From: Chloranthus sessilifolius
Lineage: Eukaryota > Streptophyta > Magnoliopsida > Chloranthales > Chloranthaceae
DNA length: 64,000 nucleotides
Direction: 5' to 3'
Assembly (NCBI GenBank): GCA_021018995.1
Contig: CM037588.1
Coordinates: forward strand, 151,113,725-151,177,724
Position 1 is the first letter of the stretch, and each line of letters starts with the position of its first letter. The notes beneath the pieces were generated by a model, which was not told where the DNA came from, made no database searches, and was given only the letters and a program-made list of their open reading frames with translations. Position numbers and translations under genes: made by a program. This document shows positions 46,175-57,045 of the stretch, in pieces.

Positions 46175-46455
46175 GAATAGAAGTAATCGATAACGACTTT
46201 ATTTAGAGTCGCTATCGACTTTATTTCGAGTCGTTATCGACTATATAAATAATTGATATCGATTCTAAAATGAATCGATATCAACTTTATAGAAAGTCGA
46301 TGGTGATTCTGAATAGAGTCGCTATCGATTATTTATATAGTCGATGGCTACTCTGTATAGAGTTGCTATCGATTATACATATAGTCGATGACGACTCTAT
46401 AAATAATCGGCAATGACTATATATACAATCATCAACGACTATATATACAGTCACT
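46175..46455. repeat. TCG-N4-CGA 22-bp repeat array 6 (between convergent genes)
   Basis: About 13 units lying between the 3' ends of the two converging MULE genes. Core variants include TCGCTATCGA, TCGATGGCTA and TCGATGACGA. Confidence 0.9.
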
Positions 46456-46789
46456 GACATCTCATTTGTACATTCTTGGTTGCATGTTTATGTGTAACTG
46501 TACGGTAAAATTATAACTATTACGAATAAAAAAAATCTAGAATCTGAATTTCTGAGCAAATATATATTCTCGCTTACATTCCATCTATCTTTATTAAAAA
46601 TATACACCATCAACCCATCGGTCCTACTGCCGTGCAACTCCTGCGATTGTGACCATATTCACTGCACCTGCTACACTGTAGGGACCTAACCTCACCCTTA
46701 GACCTTATCCTTCTCTTTCTCGGACGGCCGGCTTGCTTTCGACAATTATAGGGTGGTCTCACTTTTATATTTTCAGGGAGTTGCTTTGC

Positions 46790-49216
46790 TTAGAGCTTCC
46801 ATTGGCTTTTATCGAGGGTGGGAAGCCATTGCTCGCCGTATGTTTGTCTAAAGTAAGCGGTGAAAAACCACTTCTCACAGAAGTTATGGTAGTCGTAATT
46901 TCTCCGATTGATGGTCGTCACGGCATGAGAGCAAGGCAAGCCATGAATGTGCCAACGGCGGCAACTACACGTCTTGTGTTCCAAGTCGACGTGATGAATG
47001 AAATTTTTGAAGTTGACTTGGAATTGATCGCGCCCGTATGGTTGAGCTCTCTTTCTACCGGCCCATTGCAACACCTTCTTCATATGCTCGTCTGCTTTCA
47101 GGCAGAGGAGGGTGGTCCATTTCTCAGATATCTATCTGCGCTTTTAAAAATGATCGACGACTTTCTCTCTAGTAGTTCTAATTAAGTCGATAATTGGTCT
47201 CTCTCGAGCTATCTTTAGTACGCTGTTTAAGCTTTCGGCATTATTCGTAGTCAGAGAATCGTACTGCCTTCCTTCTATATGTGCACGTGCCGAATGCTTC
47301 AGGTCTATTTTTGAAATATACTGTACGGCCTGAGGATCAACAGGATCTTTCTTCATTTCGTTCATAAAATAATCAAATCTCTCTACTGAATATGCACGCG
47401 CAACTTTTCACCATAGACCCTTCACATTGTTCTTGGGATACTTGTGTGCCAAATTTTGTGTCATATGTTGCATGCAGTAGTTGTGATATGCGTTAGGGAA
47501 GATATGTTTCACTGCATTTATTAAACCCTTCGACCTATCAGTGATAAAAATGAAATCTTCGTTAAACCCACCGATCACGAACGCACCTACCCATTCAAAA
47601 AACCACATCCACGTATCCTCTTCTTCTAACTCGACGACGGCAAATGCTAACGGTAATATATGACTATTACCGTCTTGCGCTGAAGCGATAAGTAGGATAC
47701 CTTCGAAACATCCTCGTAGGTGTGTGCCGTCTACAAGCAATATGCGATGAAGTGTATTGTGGTAGCTTCCGATGCACGGGCCAAAACTCTAAAAATATCT
47801 TTGGAACTTACCGTCAAGTGTAAGTTGAAAGGATGCTTGTACATTAGGATCTACCCTCTTCATCTCCTTCACGTAGGCCGATAGATCCACAAATTATCCT
47901 TTCCAACTGCCTCTAATATCATCAAGGACAAGTTCTTTTCCCCTCCAAGCCTTTGCATATGATATTTGCACATTATAATCTTTTGTAATATCAAATATTA
48001 TCGACGTCAGTGTGTAGTCGAATCCTTCCATAAGTTTATCCAGTACATAGTTGGCTATGAAGGAGATTGTTGCATTACGGTGACCGTGCGGTCCGATCTT
48101 AGCAGCCCTCCATGTGTGAGTACTATTGAATGTCTTGATTTGGAAAGAATCGAGCGCAGTCAATTTAGACGCATGTATTCACCACGAACAATCGGGTTCG
48201 TAGCATCTGGCTGTTACTCAATGACTAGCGGTTTTCACAGGTCGAATTTGAAAGTTTTTCTCCACCGCGTGCTCTTTCAATGCTCTTTAAAATATTTGTT
48301 TGTCTCGGAAGATCTCTCCAACTTTAAACGTCTAATTCCGATATTCAGTTTCCACCTCTTCATCGGAGGAGTCGCCCAATGTCTCTGACACTTCGTAATC
48401 TCCGTCTACTATGGGATTATCAATGTCTTTCATAAAAATTTTCAGATCCTCTTTTATAAACCCATCCGGTTCGCTTTCATAATCTTCTTCTAAGGTATCT
48501 TCATTAGTGGGTTGAGGATGACTACGCCATTCACTAGCGGTGTTCTCAGGTGGTTGACTAGATCCTTCACCAAAGGGGTTATGATGTGATTGATTAGATC
48601 CTTCACCGAATCGATAATGGCGTGGTTGACTAGGCCATTCACCGAAGGGGTGCTCATATGTATGGACATGGGATTGGGTTTCTCCGATAATTCCCATCGA
48701 TGGCATGGTAGAACATAATTCGTGAATAAACCAAGTTGTCCATCCACCGAAAAAGATATGACTGAAATCGTCGGTATCCACCGCCCGTTTTGAAGTATAG
48801 TCTAACCATTGACTACATTGTTGTGACCCATGCATGTATTTTAGTGGGTCATCATACGATTCAATCGGAGCATCGTTTAAATTAAAAGTTGCTTTCCTGG
48901 CAGTCATGTTCGCCGTAATATCGCTGTCATCGCCTAACGGGACGGTATCGTATACAGTTTCATCCTCAAACTTACATGACTGAAATTCAGTCCTGCCAAG
49001 ATCTACTTGTTCAGCTTCGACTCGGAAGGATGACTGTTCCTTAATGATGAATACCTTTATGACGTCCACCTCGGATCTATAAAACGTAAATAGGGTGGCC
49101 AAATCATCAGTGTCCAAAATGTCGGCAATCACAAAGGTATTCACTATCTTCATATGAAACTTTGTGGAAATTGTTTCATCCGTCCTCGTAAAACTGACAG
49201 CAGACATTTGCCTCAT
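46790..49216 (-). pseudogene. MuDR-type MULE transposase, single exon, nonsense-broken
   Basis: One frame runs from ATG 49216 to TAA 46790 (808 residues), with nine in-frame stops and no frameshift. The N-terminal third is acidic, with repeated FGEGSSQP-like units (about residues 205-230). The MuDR N-terminal domain follows (VEKNFQIRPVKTASH, then KLTALDSFQIKTFN, FDITKDYNVQISYAKAWRGK). The DDE catalytic core shows D496 in LLVDGTHLRG, D560 in FITDRSKGL with CMQH after it, and E661 in TNNAESLNSVLK. A SWIM zinc finger (CSCRRWHIHGLPCSH, residues 750-765) closes it. Stops stand where relatives have Arg or Trp (for example in place of R in W-IHAS and of W in LW-KVARAY). Before decay it would have cut and inserted the element at its TIRs. 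Confidence 0.92.
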
Positions 49217-49394
49217 GAATTGTTCATAAGAAATACTTGTTTAAATGTTAATAACCCTCCTCCGGCCACCTTTATACAAGCCATCATCGTTTACAAGAAG
49301 GCCATCATAGTGACAAAGAAGAGGAATCCTCACGTCTGTCATCGTCTGTTTAAGAATGAGAAGGAAGGGGTCATAAGACTGATGAAACAAAAAA

Positions 49395-49640
49395 GAAAGA
49401 ACTCTATATACAATCGATTATATATACAATCGATATCGACTGTATATATAATCGATATCGACTGTACAATCGATATCGATTCTATATACAATCGGTATTG
49501 ATTGTATATATAATCGTCATCGACTTTATAGACAATCGTTATCGATTAAATATAGAGTCGATAACGATTATATTTGCAATCGATATTGACTGTATATAAA
49601 GTCGATGACGATTATATTTGCAATCGAGATATATACTTTT
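49395..49640. repeat. TCG-N4-CGA 22-bp repeat array 7 (upstream of transposase)
   Basis: About 11 units (ATCGATATCGACTGTATATA and variants) 180 bp upstream of the transposase ATG. A possible leader donor (GACGCGAGGTATCTTAC on the - strand, near 49795) would place it in a 5'-UTR intron, mirroring array 1. Confidence 0.9.
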
Positions 49641-50057
49641 CAAAAAATGATCCAAGGATACAAAAACTTTCTTATACTGCATGAATAGGAGATCCTAACA
49701 AACTGAAAATGTGGACCAATAAACTTAAATTATTTCTTATATTGCCCCATTAAGAGACCCTAATAAACTAAAAATGAGGTTTATGTAAGATACCTCGCGT
49801 CGCAAGGGCAAACTGCAGGGTCTTCTTGTCACAATGGAGAAATGTACAACTTCTTCTCTCAAGCCTCAGTTTTCTTCTTCGAAATAGCAGAACGGAGAAG
49901 ATCAGACTAAGGAAGAAGACGTCGTCACCTGTGACCTGACCCACCTCTAACTTTTTAGTAGATTAAAATGAGGAAGAAGATGCTTTGTGGGTTAAAGAAA
50001 GTCATAGAAGGGGGTAATTTGGACTTTTTACTCTCCATAGGGTCGGTTAGGCTTGGA
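49641..50057 (-). other. Probable transposase 5' leader region
   Basis: Non-coding sequence between array 7 and the right TIR. On the - strand it has a C/T-rich leader-like stretch (49850-49930) and a possible donor near 49795. No protein frame is seen. Confidence 0.4.
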
Positions 50058-50140
50058 GCTGGTCGGTTTGGGTAAAGGTGAAACTATATGGCCTCTGAAG
50101 TAAAAGGTGTATCTGACAGGGCCAATCAGGTAAATTTCCC
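50058..50140 (-). repeat. MULE right terminal inverted repeat
   Basis: The inverse of the left TIR: GGTCGGTTTGGGTAAAGG to CAGGTAAATTTCCC, followed at once by the second ttgttttat target copy. Confidence 0.9.
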
Positions 50141-50149
50141 TTGTTTTAT

Positions 50150-51078
50150 ACAGGAAAACATATAAAACATTTTTTTTTTCATTTGAAACACATTTTATAT
50201 GTTTTTTATCGTATAAACTATAAACTATATTTTAAACAATTTTTTTTAAATTAAATATATTTTTATATTTTAATATCATTTATTTTTTAATATTATTTAT
50301 TTTCCCTTTTTCTTCTACATTTCAATTTTTTATCCTTTTTTATTATGCCCTTCTCTTACTCTTCATGTACTCCCCCCATTTTTGTACTTGCCCTCCTTTT
50401 CATTGCTTTTTTTTTTTTTCAAATTTTCCCTAACCATTTTATCCTCATGCCTTGGTGACCAAGTTATTAAATATCGGCTAATACCGATACGTATCGGTGA
50501 TATGTATCGATTTATGGCCAACCAATACGTATAAGGTGACACCTATTTGTTATTCCTTTTCTTTATTTTATTGTTTGATACACTTGCCTTTTCTCTCCCG
50601 TTTTAAGTGTTGGTTTGCTTTTTTCTTTGATTTGACCCTGTACCAAATGCAAGTTATCAAATAGTGAATCATTTTTTCCTTGATTTGATTAGTGCAATAA
50701 ATGCAAGTTATCAAGTAATGACTATTGTGGTACTCTCTACACCGCCGGTTTGATTGTTGTTGACTCATGTTTTTCCCTTGATTTGACAAATATACAAATG
50801 AAATGTATCAAGTTAGCACAACTTGACAAGTATACTCTTGTAGTCTACTGTTGGGTACTTCTTGTTGTTGTCGTACTCTAGGGTCCAACATAATCCTAAT
50901 ACATCCGACGGTCAGTCGCTCCGACGATCCTATTCGCAAAAGTAAAAAAGTGAAAAAGTATTACTCTCATATGCCCCGTATCAGCCTTAGCCAATTTGTA
51001 TCAATCCTTCATGGAACGATACCTGAGTTGACACCTTGTTGGTGACTATGGTCCATGTAAAATACCAATGGGGTGCGT
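50150..51078. other. AT-rich intergenic sequence
   Basis: No gene. 50160-50430 is dominated by T and A runs. 50470-50540 has a dense set of ATCGGC/ACCGATACGTATCGGTG half-palindromes, possibly a MITE end. The last bases, tgcgt, are the target copy of the solo LTR. Confidence 0.45.
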
Positions 51079-52899
51079 TGATGAGTACTGAAAAATGAGG
51101 ATATTTCACCCCTAAATACCTATATTTAGCTATCCGATGAAGGCTATCTGATGAGATTGATTAGATTTGAAGTGTTTCAGGTAAATACAAGCCAAGTATA
51201 GAAAACAGTACAAGAATTCTGAATATAATGCCAAAGCACTGCAACTTCGGGTAATCAAGAACTTGGTGCGACTTGCGGCTAAATTTGGACCTTCAAGACG
51301 GCCGAATTACAAAATTTTCAAAACATGAAAGTTGTAGATCTTTTCGTCAGCTTTCCAACGGCGTAAGAATCGTCTCAATCCGAGTTCGGGACAGAACGTT
51401 ATGGCCGAAATACTGAAGCAGTGTCTGAACCACAAGAAGTGCTGAATTTCACGGATTTCTGGGGTCGATGCATCGACCCTACAGATCGATTAATCGAGCC
51501 AGAGTTTCAGTCTGACACGAATCTGACACTGGAAACGTGATTTTTTGGATCTCTTGTCGGCTCGATGCATCGACAGCCCTGGGTCGATTAATCGACCCTA
51601 AAAAGTCGAATTGGGAGACCTTTGCGCGACGGATTCTATTTAAAGACTCAAACACTTCGGAAAGAAAAGGGAGATCTTTTTCAGCATTAGAATTACGTAG
51701 GAATTAAATTTAGGAGAGAGTTTTAGTTTTTAGTGTTCTTAGTTTTTAGCCATTATTTTTCATAGTTAGACATAGAAATAGGAAGTTTTATTATTTCTTT
51801 TTGAGAGCTTTGTTCTTTAATTTTTCAGTATTCAGTTCATAAATTTTGTTCAAAGTTTATTTCTGCATTTATTTCGTTTCTGAAGATCATCATCCGTGTG
51901 GATCAACGTAATTTATTTTGAAGTTTGAGGTAATTTTAATTCATGTTATTTTCCCGTCTTTATTTATTTATGTCAATTCCTTACAATATGTGTGGCTAAA
52001 TTTATAGAGATGGGGATCTAATGATTCCCATCCGAGGGATGTACTTTTAATAATATAAAATTAGGGATTAAAATATGAGATTTTTAATTTATGGTTGTTG
52101 TGCTATCATGAACGAATGAAATCCCCGCCACTAACCGGGATCGCGTGTGTCGAGTCATGCCCGGGATCTCAGATCTGTGACGGTAATTTTACCCTATCAT
52201 TGTTATGGTCTTTATGTTTTCGTTGTGTGGATTTAATTACGATTATGTTCTGGGATCGAGTGTGCCGAGCCATGCCCTGGATCTTGGTTCTGTAATGGTA
52301 ATTTTATCTTAAATAATCCCTAATCTGAATAAAGTGTGCCGAGCCATGCCCTTGATTTCAGATTTGTAAGTGGTATTCTTGTTGGAATTTTCACCCACCT
52401 TGGGGATAATTTTTATTTGAACCGGAGATCATGCGTGTCTAGCCGTACCCTTGATCCCAGATCTATATATATGAAAATCATCTAAGTCCTGATTGCAGGG
52501 ATGCAACGTGGAACCTATTAGGGTGTTGACCATTGATCTTCCATAAAAGATGTTTGTTATCAATGAAATATCTCATAATTTAATTCTTATACTTATATTA
52601 TAGGAAGAACGGACCAAAAATGGGAGGATTTAGTATCTTCATCTTTATCATCATCTTCACTTTTATTTGCGAATCATCAATTGAATTTTAGTTTGTAGTC
52701 ATTAATTACCATCTCATCAACCGCTTAAATCATAAAACTGGTAGAATACTGTTAGATCTTAATAGATTTCTAGAATTGCTTGTCTCTTTTAGATGTTTCA
52801 ACATTAATCCTCGTGGGAACGATCTCGTACTCCGTACCCATTATATACAAACCGATTCGTGCACTTGCGAGTAAAACATTACATAAAAATATCACAACA
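51079..52899. mobile_element. Solo LTR, Tat/Ogre-like Ty3/gypsy, copy 2
   Basis: It begins TGATGAGTACTGAAAAATG and ends ATATCACAACA, with perfect 5-bp flanks tgcgt (51074-51078, 52900-52904). It shares start, end and internal blocks (GATGGGGATCTAATGATTCC, CGTGCACTTGCGAGTAAAAC) with the copy at 16082 but is 0.5 kb longer. CTATTTAAAGACTC near 51648 is a likely TATA box. Just upstream are palindromes GGTCGATGCATCGACC, TCGATTAATCGA, TCGATGCATCGA and TCGATTAATCGA (51470-51600). 52130-52480 has four direct copies of a TGCCGAGCCATGCCC-like unit. Confidence 0.85.
51466..51602. repeat. Paired TCGATGCATCGA and TCGATTAATCGA palindromes
   Basis: The order TCGATGCATCGA then TCGATTAATCGA occurs twice, about 97 bp apart, directly upstream of the LTR TATA box. 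Confidence 0.85.
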
Positions 52900-52957
52900 T
52901 GCGTTGTTGCATCCGTTTTTCCTATGAAGAATAAAAGTATTTCCAATATAAAAAATC

Positions 52958-53256
52958 ATTGATTGGCAAGAATATAATGATGCAGATCATTTTTCGTCCC
53001 AATCTTTCACATAATAAATCTTGAGATCATGTTGTACCTATCAAATAGTCATATATTGATTCCATATGGCATACATCCCTAAAGTGATTGTGATCATAAA
53101 TATATCATGAGAAAGGGTTCTCAAGTGTCACTTTTGGAAATGTGCGCAATGTGAAATCAAGATCTGATCGTCTGATAGGTGCATGATTATCTCAAGATCC
53201 ATGGTGTGGTAGATTGGGAAGAAAAGGATTTCCATCATCTGATTCAAGGCTGTCAA
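52958..53256. mobile_element. Foldback MITE
   Basis: The arms ATTGATTGGCAAGAATATAA and GATCATTTTTCGTCCCAATC pair with GATTGGGAAGAAAAGG..TCCATCATCTGATTCAAGGC. The centre has TGGCATACATCCC and its inverse. Confidence 0.65.
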
Positions 53257-53792
53257 ACATTTTTTATGGTGAGAATCCATGTCCTCTTCACAAGAAAAAT
53301 GGGTGCAAATAATACCACCCAATGCCAAAAATAAGAAAGGGAGCTGCATCTTTGGGAAGAGATTTGTACCATGACATAGATTAAAAAGAAAGACTTGTTA
53401 TTTTTGAGACTTGTGCCATGTGAAACACCATTTCGTCTAACTTAACGGTCATGATGTAGAGATTGTTGTTGCCAAAGATTAACACAAAACATGATCTTTA
53501 TCATATGATTCAAAACATACAAAGTTTATTATATAATTCACTGATTGTCACGAATCAAATGATAGAGATCATGTTTTGTGCCAAGCTTTACCACCAAAAA
53601 TCTTCACCTACGAATCATACCGCTTAGATGGTGTTTCATGTATTGTATGTCCCCATTATGAATCTTTCTTTCTACCGAATGTGCCACAATACAAACCTTG
53701 TGTGCAATTTGTAGCTCCCAATAAAACATCAGGTAGCTCTAAATGTGCCCACACATCCTTTGAAAGCGCCTATGTCGGAATTCCTTAAAAAA

Positions 53793-54106
53793 TCATTGAT
53801 TGTGTAGGATCCAATGACGGAGATGGATGTTTCATCCGATCTTCCACAAAAAAAGAAGTTGAGATCATTTCTCATCTCTCGGATGTTCAGTTTTCCATTC
53901 CATCGTCACATATCTAAAAAATGTAGCTTTAAAATTATGTTTTGAGTGTGATGTATATCATTACGTACAAGGGACATTATTTGGGGTCTGTGAGATTTTA
54001 AATGAAAAATTTACCGTCTGATGGATGAAAATGGATATCAAGATCCTTCGTGTGAAAGATAGGAGTGAAAAAGGATCTCAATCATTAGATCGGACGAAAT
54101 CAACGA
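53793..54106. mobile_element. Foldback MITE next to the gene B promoter
   Basis: The arms TCATTGATTGTGTAGGATCC..TGACGGAGATGG pair with AAGGATCTCAATCATTAGATC..GAAATCAACG. It ends about 240 bp before the ATG of gene B, so it may contribute to its promoter. Confidence 0.65.
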
Positions 54107-54348
54107 AATCAACGGCTTTTAAGGACTGAAACATCAAATAGTAATGGTTGTCGATAAGAACTCAACCGACGCAAGGAACAAGACACGTGGCAGGCCACCA
54201 GTTAATTGCGACTGCAAAATCCACCAAAACCGCATCTCCTTCTGTCGTCAAAGGCTTTCTTTCCCTAGTCTTCGCCTTTTCTTCTATCCTTCAAACAAAC
54301 TTCTGGTTTTAGTGTTTCAGAGGCAGAGAGATATCCAAATTCAAATTA

Positions 54349-56929
54349 ATGGGTGGAGGAGGAGCCATGAGAACAGCAGCAAAAGCTGCTGGTTTCGGCA
54401 TTAATGGCAGTTTCCGAGGGTTTACGTCACCCCCTGTAGCAGAACCAGCGGTGACCGGTTGGAAATATTCGAGGATCGTTCCTCCCATGGTATCCGCAAC
54501 ATCTACGAACGAAGGAGGGAAATCAGGTACGTTCGTTTCTTCTTCTCAGAACGAAAAGATTGATGGGGCGTCGGTTCAGAAGCCGTCGTGGGAGGTCGAT
54601 GACTGGGAATTCGCCGGTGGAGAAGAAGATCTCTTTGATTCATTGCATCCCACGCCTAGGGTTGTTTTTAGAGCCGTTCCGACTCTCGAGGAGGCAAAAG
54701 AGGCGACTTCCGATCTCAAAGATGCTCTAGAGAAGTAATTTTTCCTTTGGATCTGTTATTTGTTTAGTTTTTTATGATTCTGCAAAGCTTGATGGATGTT
54801 TATTTAATAAATTTTAGTCCTATGGAATAAGGAATTTGTCAGGGTTTCGAGGAGTGGATTCGGTTAGTAGGCTGTTTATTGGAAATTTTGGTGAATTATG
54901 TGCTATTTTTCACCGATTTATTTATAGAAAACGGGGAGCCAGATGGGCAGGAAGGAGTCCATAAAATTAGATACCCATAAGCTACTTTGTGTTCGTAATA
55001 CAAAGGATTTTACTAGCTATAAAAAATTATATAATCAATCTTAATAACTTAAGTTGATTGAATCCGACTTTGAAGTACCCTGCAATGCTGCTTCTTAAGG
55101 ATAGTTAAGAGTCTCTTAATCATAGTCACAAAATTTCTCCATTTTTTTTTTGAATTTCAGCGAATTGGGGCTCTACTGAAACTTTCAGCGAAATTTCTCC
55201 TATTTGGCGAATTAATTTTCCAAAATTTCAGCAAAAATTTTACAATGCTATGGTCGATTCACGGTTTAAGTGTACTTCCTATTGTCTCTTTGTAATGTTC
55301 TTTGTTTAAAAATATCAGCTTTTTAAAGTATAAATAAGTTTATATATATATAATTTTATTTTCCCTGGAGTTTTTCCAAATCTTTCCAGAATTAATCCGT
55401 AATGAACCAAAACGAGCCCCCACTGAAATATTGCCAAACCGAACATTATTACTATGCTCTCTATGCACAAAGGATGTTGTAACATCATCTCTGTGGTTCA
55501 ACCAAAGTCCAAAGCCAAACTTCTCTCTAACTCCTAATTAGTTTGCACTATTGAATTGAGACAATTAAATTTCAGTTTTTTATATTTTCGCCTGGGTATA
55601 TATGATTACATTATGTTGGTTTTAGAAAATAGTAGTTGAAATTGTGTACACAAAATTTGTTATTAATAGTGGTATTAGAGATCTAAGGAGGTAATTTTAT
55701 AAAATGAATATCCTCAGAGAATCTCTAAAAGAAAAAAAAGAGACAGGACAATTGTTTAATTTGGCTGTTTCTTGGAAATTTTTGTGAAGTATTGAAAGTT
55801 TTATAAGCCTTGTACCTTCTTTTGTGCTACAGGCCCAATACCTACTCATTAGTTGTTACTTGTTAGTTCATTAGTTCTTATTTAGATAGTTATACTACTT
55901 AAAAGTTGCTAGTTGCTACGTGTTTGGTAAATTGTATAGTTAAAATAAGTTAAAGATCAATAGAATTAGGTATTTAGGTTCTTATTGAAAGTAGTGAACC
56001 CCCCAATCTCAAGGAATGACGGATCCCATCTTCTGGAACCAACCAAGCTCTAACTCTATTTAAGTCTCTTAAATCTCCATTTTGGAATGCCTTGGAAATA
56101 TTAAGAAATATTAAATATTTTCTTTTGTGTATAAACAATTATTTGCTCATTCTTTTTTATAAAAGGCAGTTGAACTTTAAACAACAGAGAAGATTTGTTA
56201 GAGATGTTACATATTAGAGAATCAAGAAGATGGTGAAACAAATCTTTTGTGAGTATCTTTAAGGAGAAGAAAGAAACTATAAGATCTTTTAAAAACAATG
56301 TTTTGGTGCCACATGGAGCATGGATGCATTGTTTTGATCAAGTTCTTAAAAAAAATTTAAAAAACATAAAGTCAAATATTGATGGATTTCAATGGTCCCA
56401 GATTTCATGGAGGGAGGGAGGGACATGTATTCCCTTCATTTTATAGGTCAAAGATATGGGTCCGCCCGAAAATTTCACCATTGAATTTTTGCGTTTGACC
56501 ACAAAATAAACAGTGTAAGATCAAAAAAATTTTGGACAGGTCATTAATCGGCCTTTTGCATGTTCACATGGCACCCAATTCGTTCAAACAAATAGACCAG
56601 GCGTGCGTTTTAACAAATATCCCCGTGTCTCATATATTTATATATATCTTACTTTTAGCAGAAAATAAAAGAATGTCTTGCTGACTTCTCTACTTTTTTC
56701 TTTGTTGTGCAATTATTACCTTTCTAGGATATACTTTCCCTCTTCAAACACCACTGGTTTCAATGACTCTTCTAAAGCTGTTCAAGGGTCTACCTTCTCT
56801 AGGCTTCTGAGCTTGGACGATTCAGAAACTAAAGCTTGTGTTACTAGTGAAAAAGCTGCAATCCTGCCGTCGGTGCCAAAACATGTTTTTCAGGCATTTA
56901 CATTGCTGAATGAAAGTTCTGAAGCTCAG
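54349..56929 (+). CDS. 5' exons of gene B: plant protein with WEVDDWEF and VPTLEEAKEAT motifs (partial)
   Basis: Exon 1 (54349-54734) begins at an ATG followed by GGGGAMRTAAKAAG and ends at donor gtaattt; exon 2 (56728-56929) follows acceptor tttctag and ends at donor gtacca. The phases agree (AA|G). Exon 1 has a basic, Ser/Pro-rich N-terminus that could be an organelle transit peptide, then SWEVDDWEFAGGEEDLFDSL, PRVVFRAVPTLEEAKEATSD and a helix LKDALEK. Exon 2 continues with a Ser-rich linker and SVPKHVFQAFTLLNESSEAQ. In relatives I recall, the next exon starts with a VVASIASD..VW unit, as gene A has at 11295. No further exon appears before 64000, so intron 2 exceeds 7 kb and holds a solo LTR and Helitron 3. 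The function is not known to me. Confidence 0.75.
54735..56727 (+). other. Intron 1 of gene B
   Basis: A 2-kb AT-rich intron. 55130-55260 has repeated TTTCAGCGAA-type units. 55830-55930 has diverged GTTAGTTCATTAGTTCTTA repeats. No element boundaries were resolved. Confidence 0.6.
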
Positions 56930-57045
56930 GTACCAACATGACTTTGTCCTTGATATCAATTAAAGAATTTGCGGAACTACTTTTTTAGCATAATATTGAC
57001 TGGATGATTGGTTGTTGATTGGATGATCATAATTGAGAGGTGGTG
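56930..57045 (+). other. Start of intron 2 of gene B
   Basis: Unremarkable intron sequence up to the solo LTR. tggtg (57041-57045) is the left target copy. Confidence 0.5.

Larger units (their letters stand above)
40428..50140. mobile_element. Full-length MULE with transposase, Ulp1/DUF1985 gene and seven repeat arrays, 9.7 kb
   Basis: Terminal inverted repeats of about 80 bp (GGGAAATTTACCTGA at both ends, roughly nine in ten bases matching) are flanked by a perfect 9-bp duplication, ttgttttat (40419-40427, 50141-50149). It encodes a MuDR-type transposase on the - strand and, converging on it, a multi-exon Ulp1-like protease gene on the + strand. MULEs with Ulp1-like genes are known in plants (Kaonashi type). 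All larger non-coding parts are filled by 22-bp repeats with a TCG-N4-CGA core. Both genes carry only nonsense changes. Confidence 0.93.
52905..54348. other. MITE-rich region upstream of gene B
   Basis: Contains foldback MITEs (52958-53256, 53793-54106) and, between them, a tail-to-tail inverted pair around GATCATGTTTTGTGCCAAGC and its inverse (53470-53600). 54107-54348 is the promoter and 5' UTR of gene B. No certain TATA box was identified. Confidence 0.5.

Noticed and set aside
40805..49640. CRISPR-like array of short regular repeats
   Set aside because: The 22-bp units are degenerate, contiguous palindromes inside a eukaryotic MULE, with introns and TIRs around them. There are no unique spacers and no cas genes.
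50460..51060. A bounded element between two CCTTG..GGTGAC-like sequences
   Set aside because: The end similarity is short and no target duplication was found.
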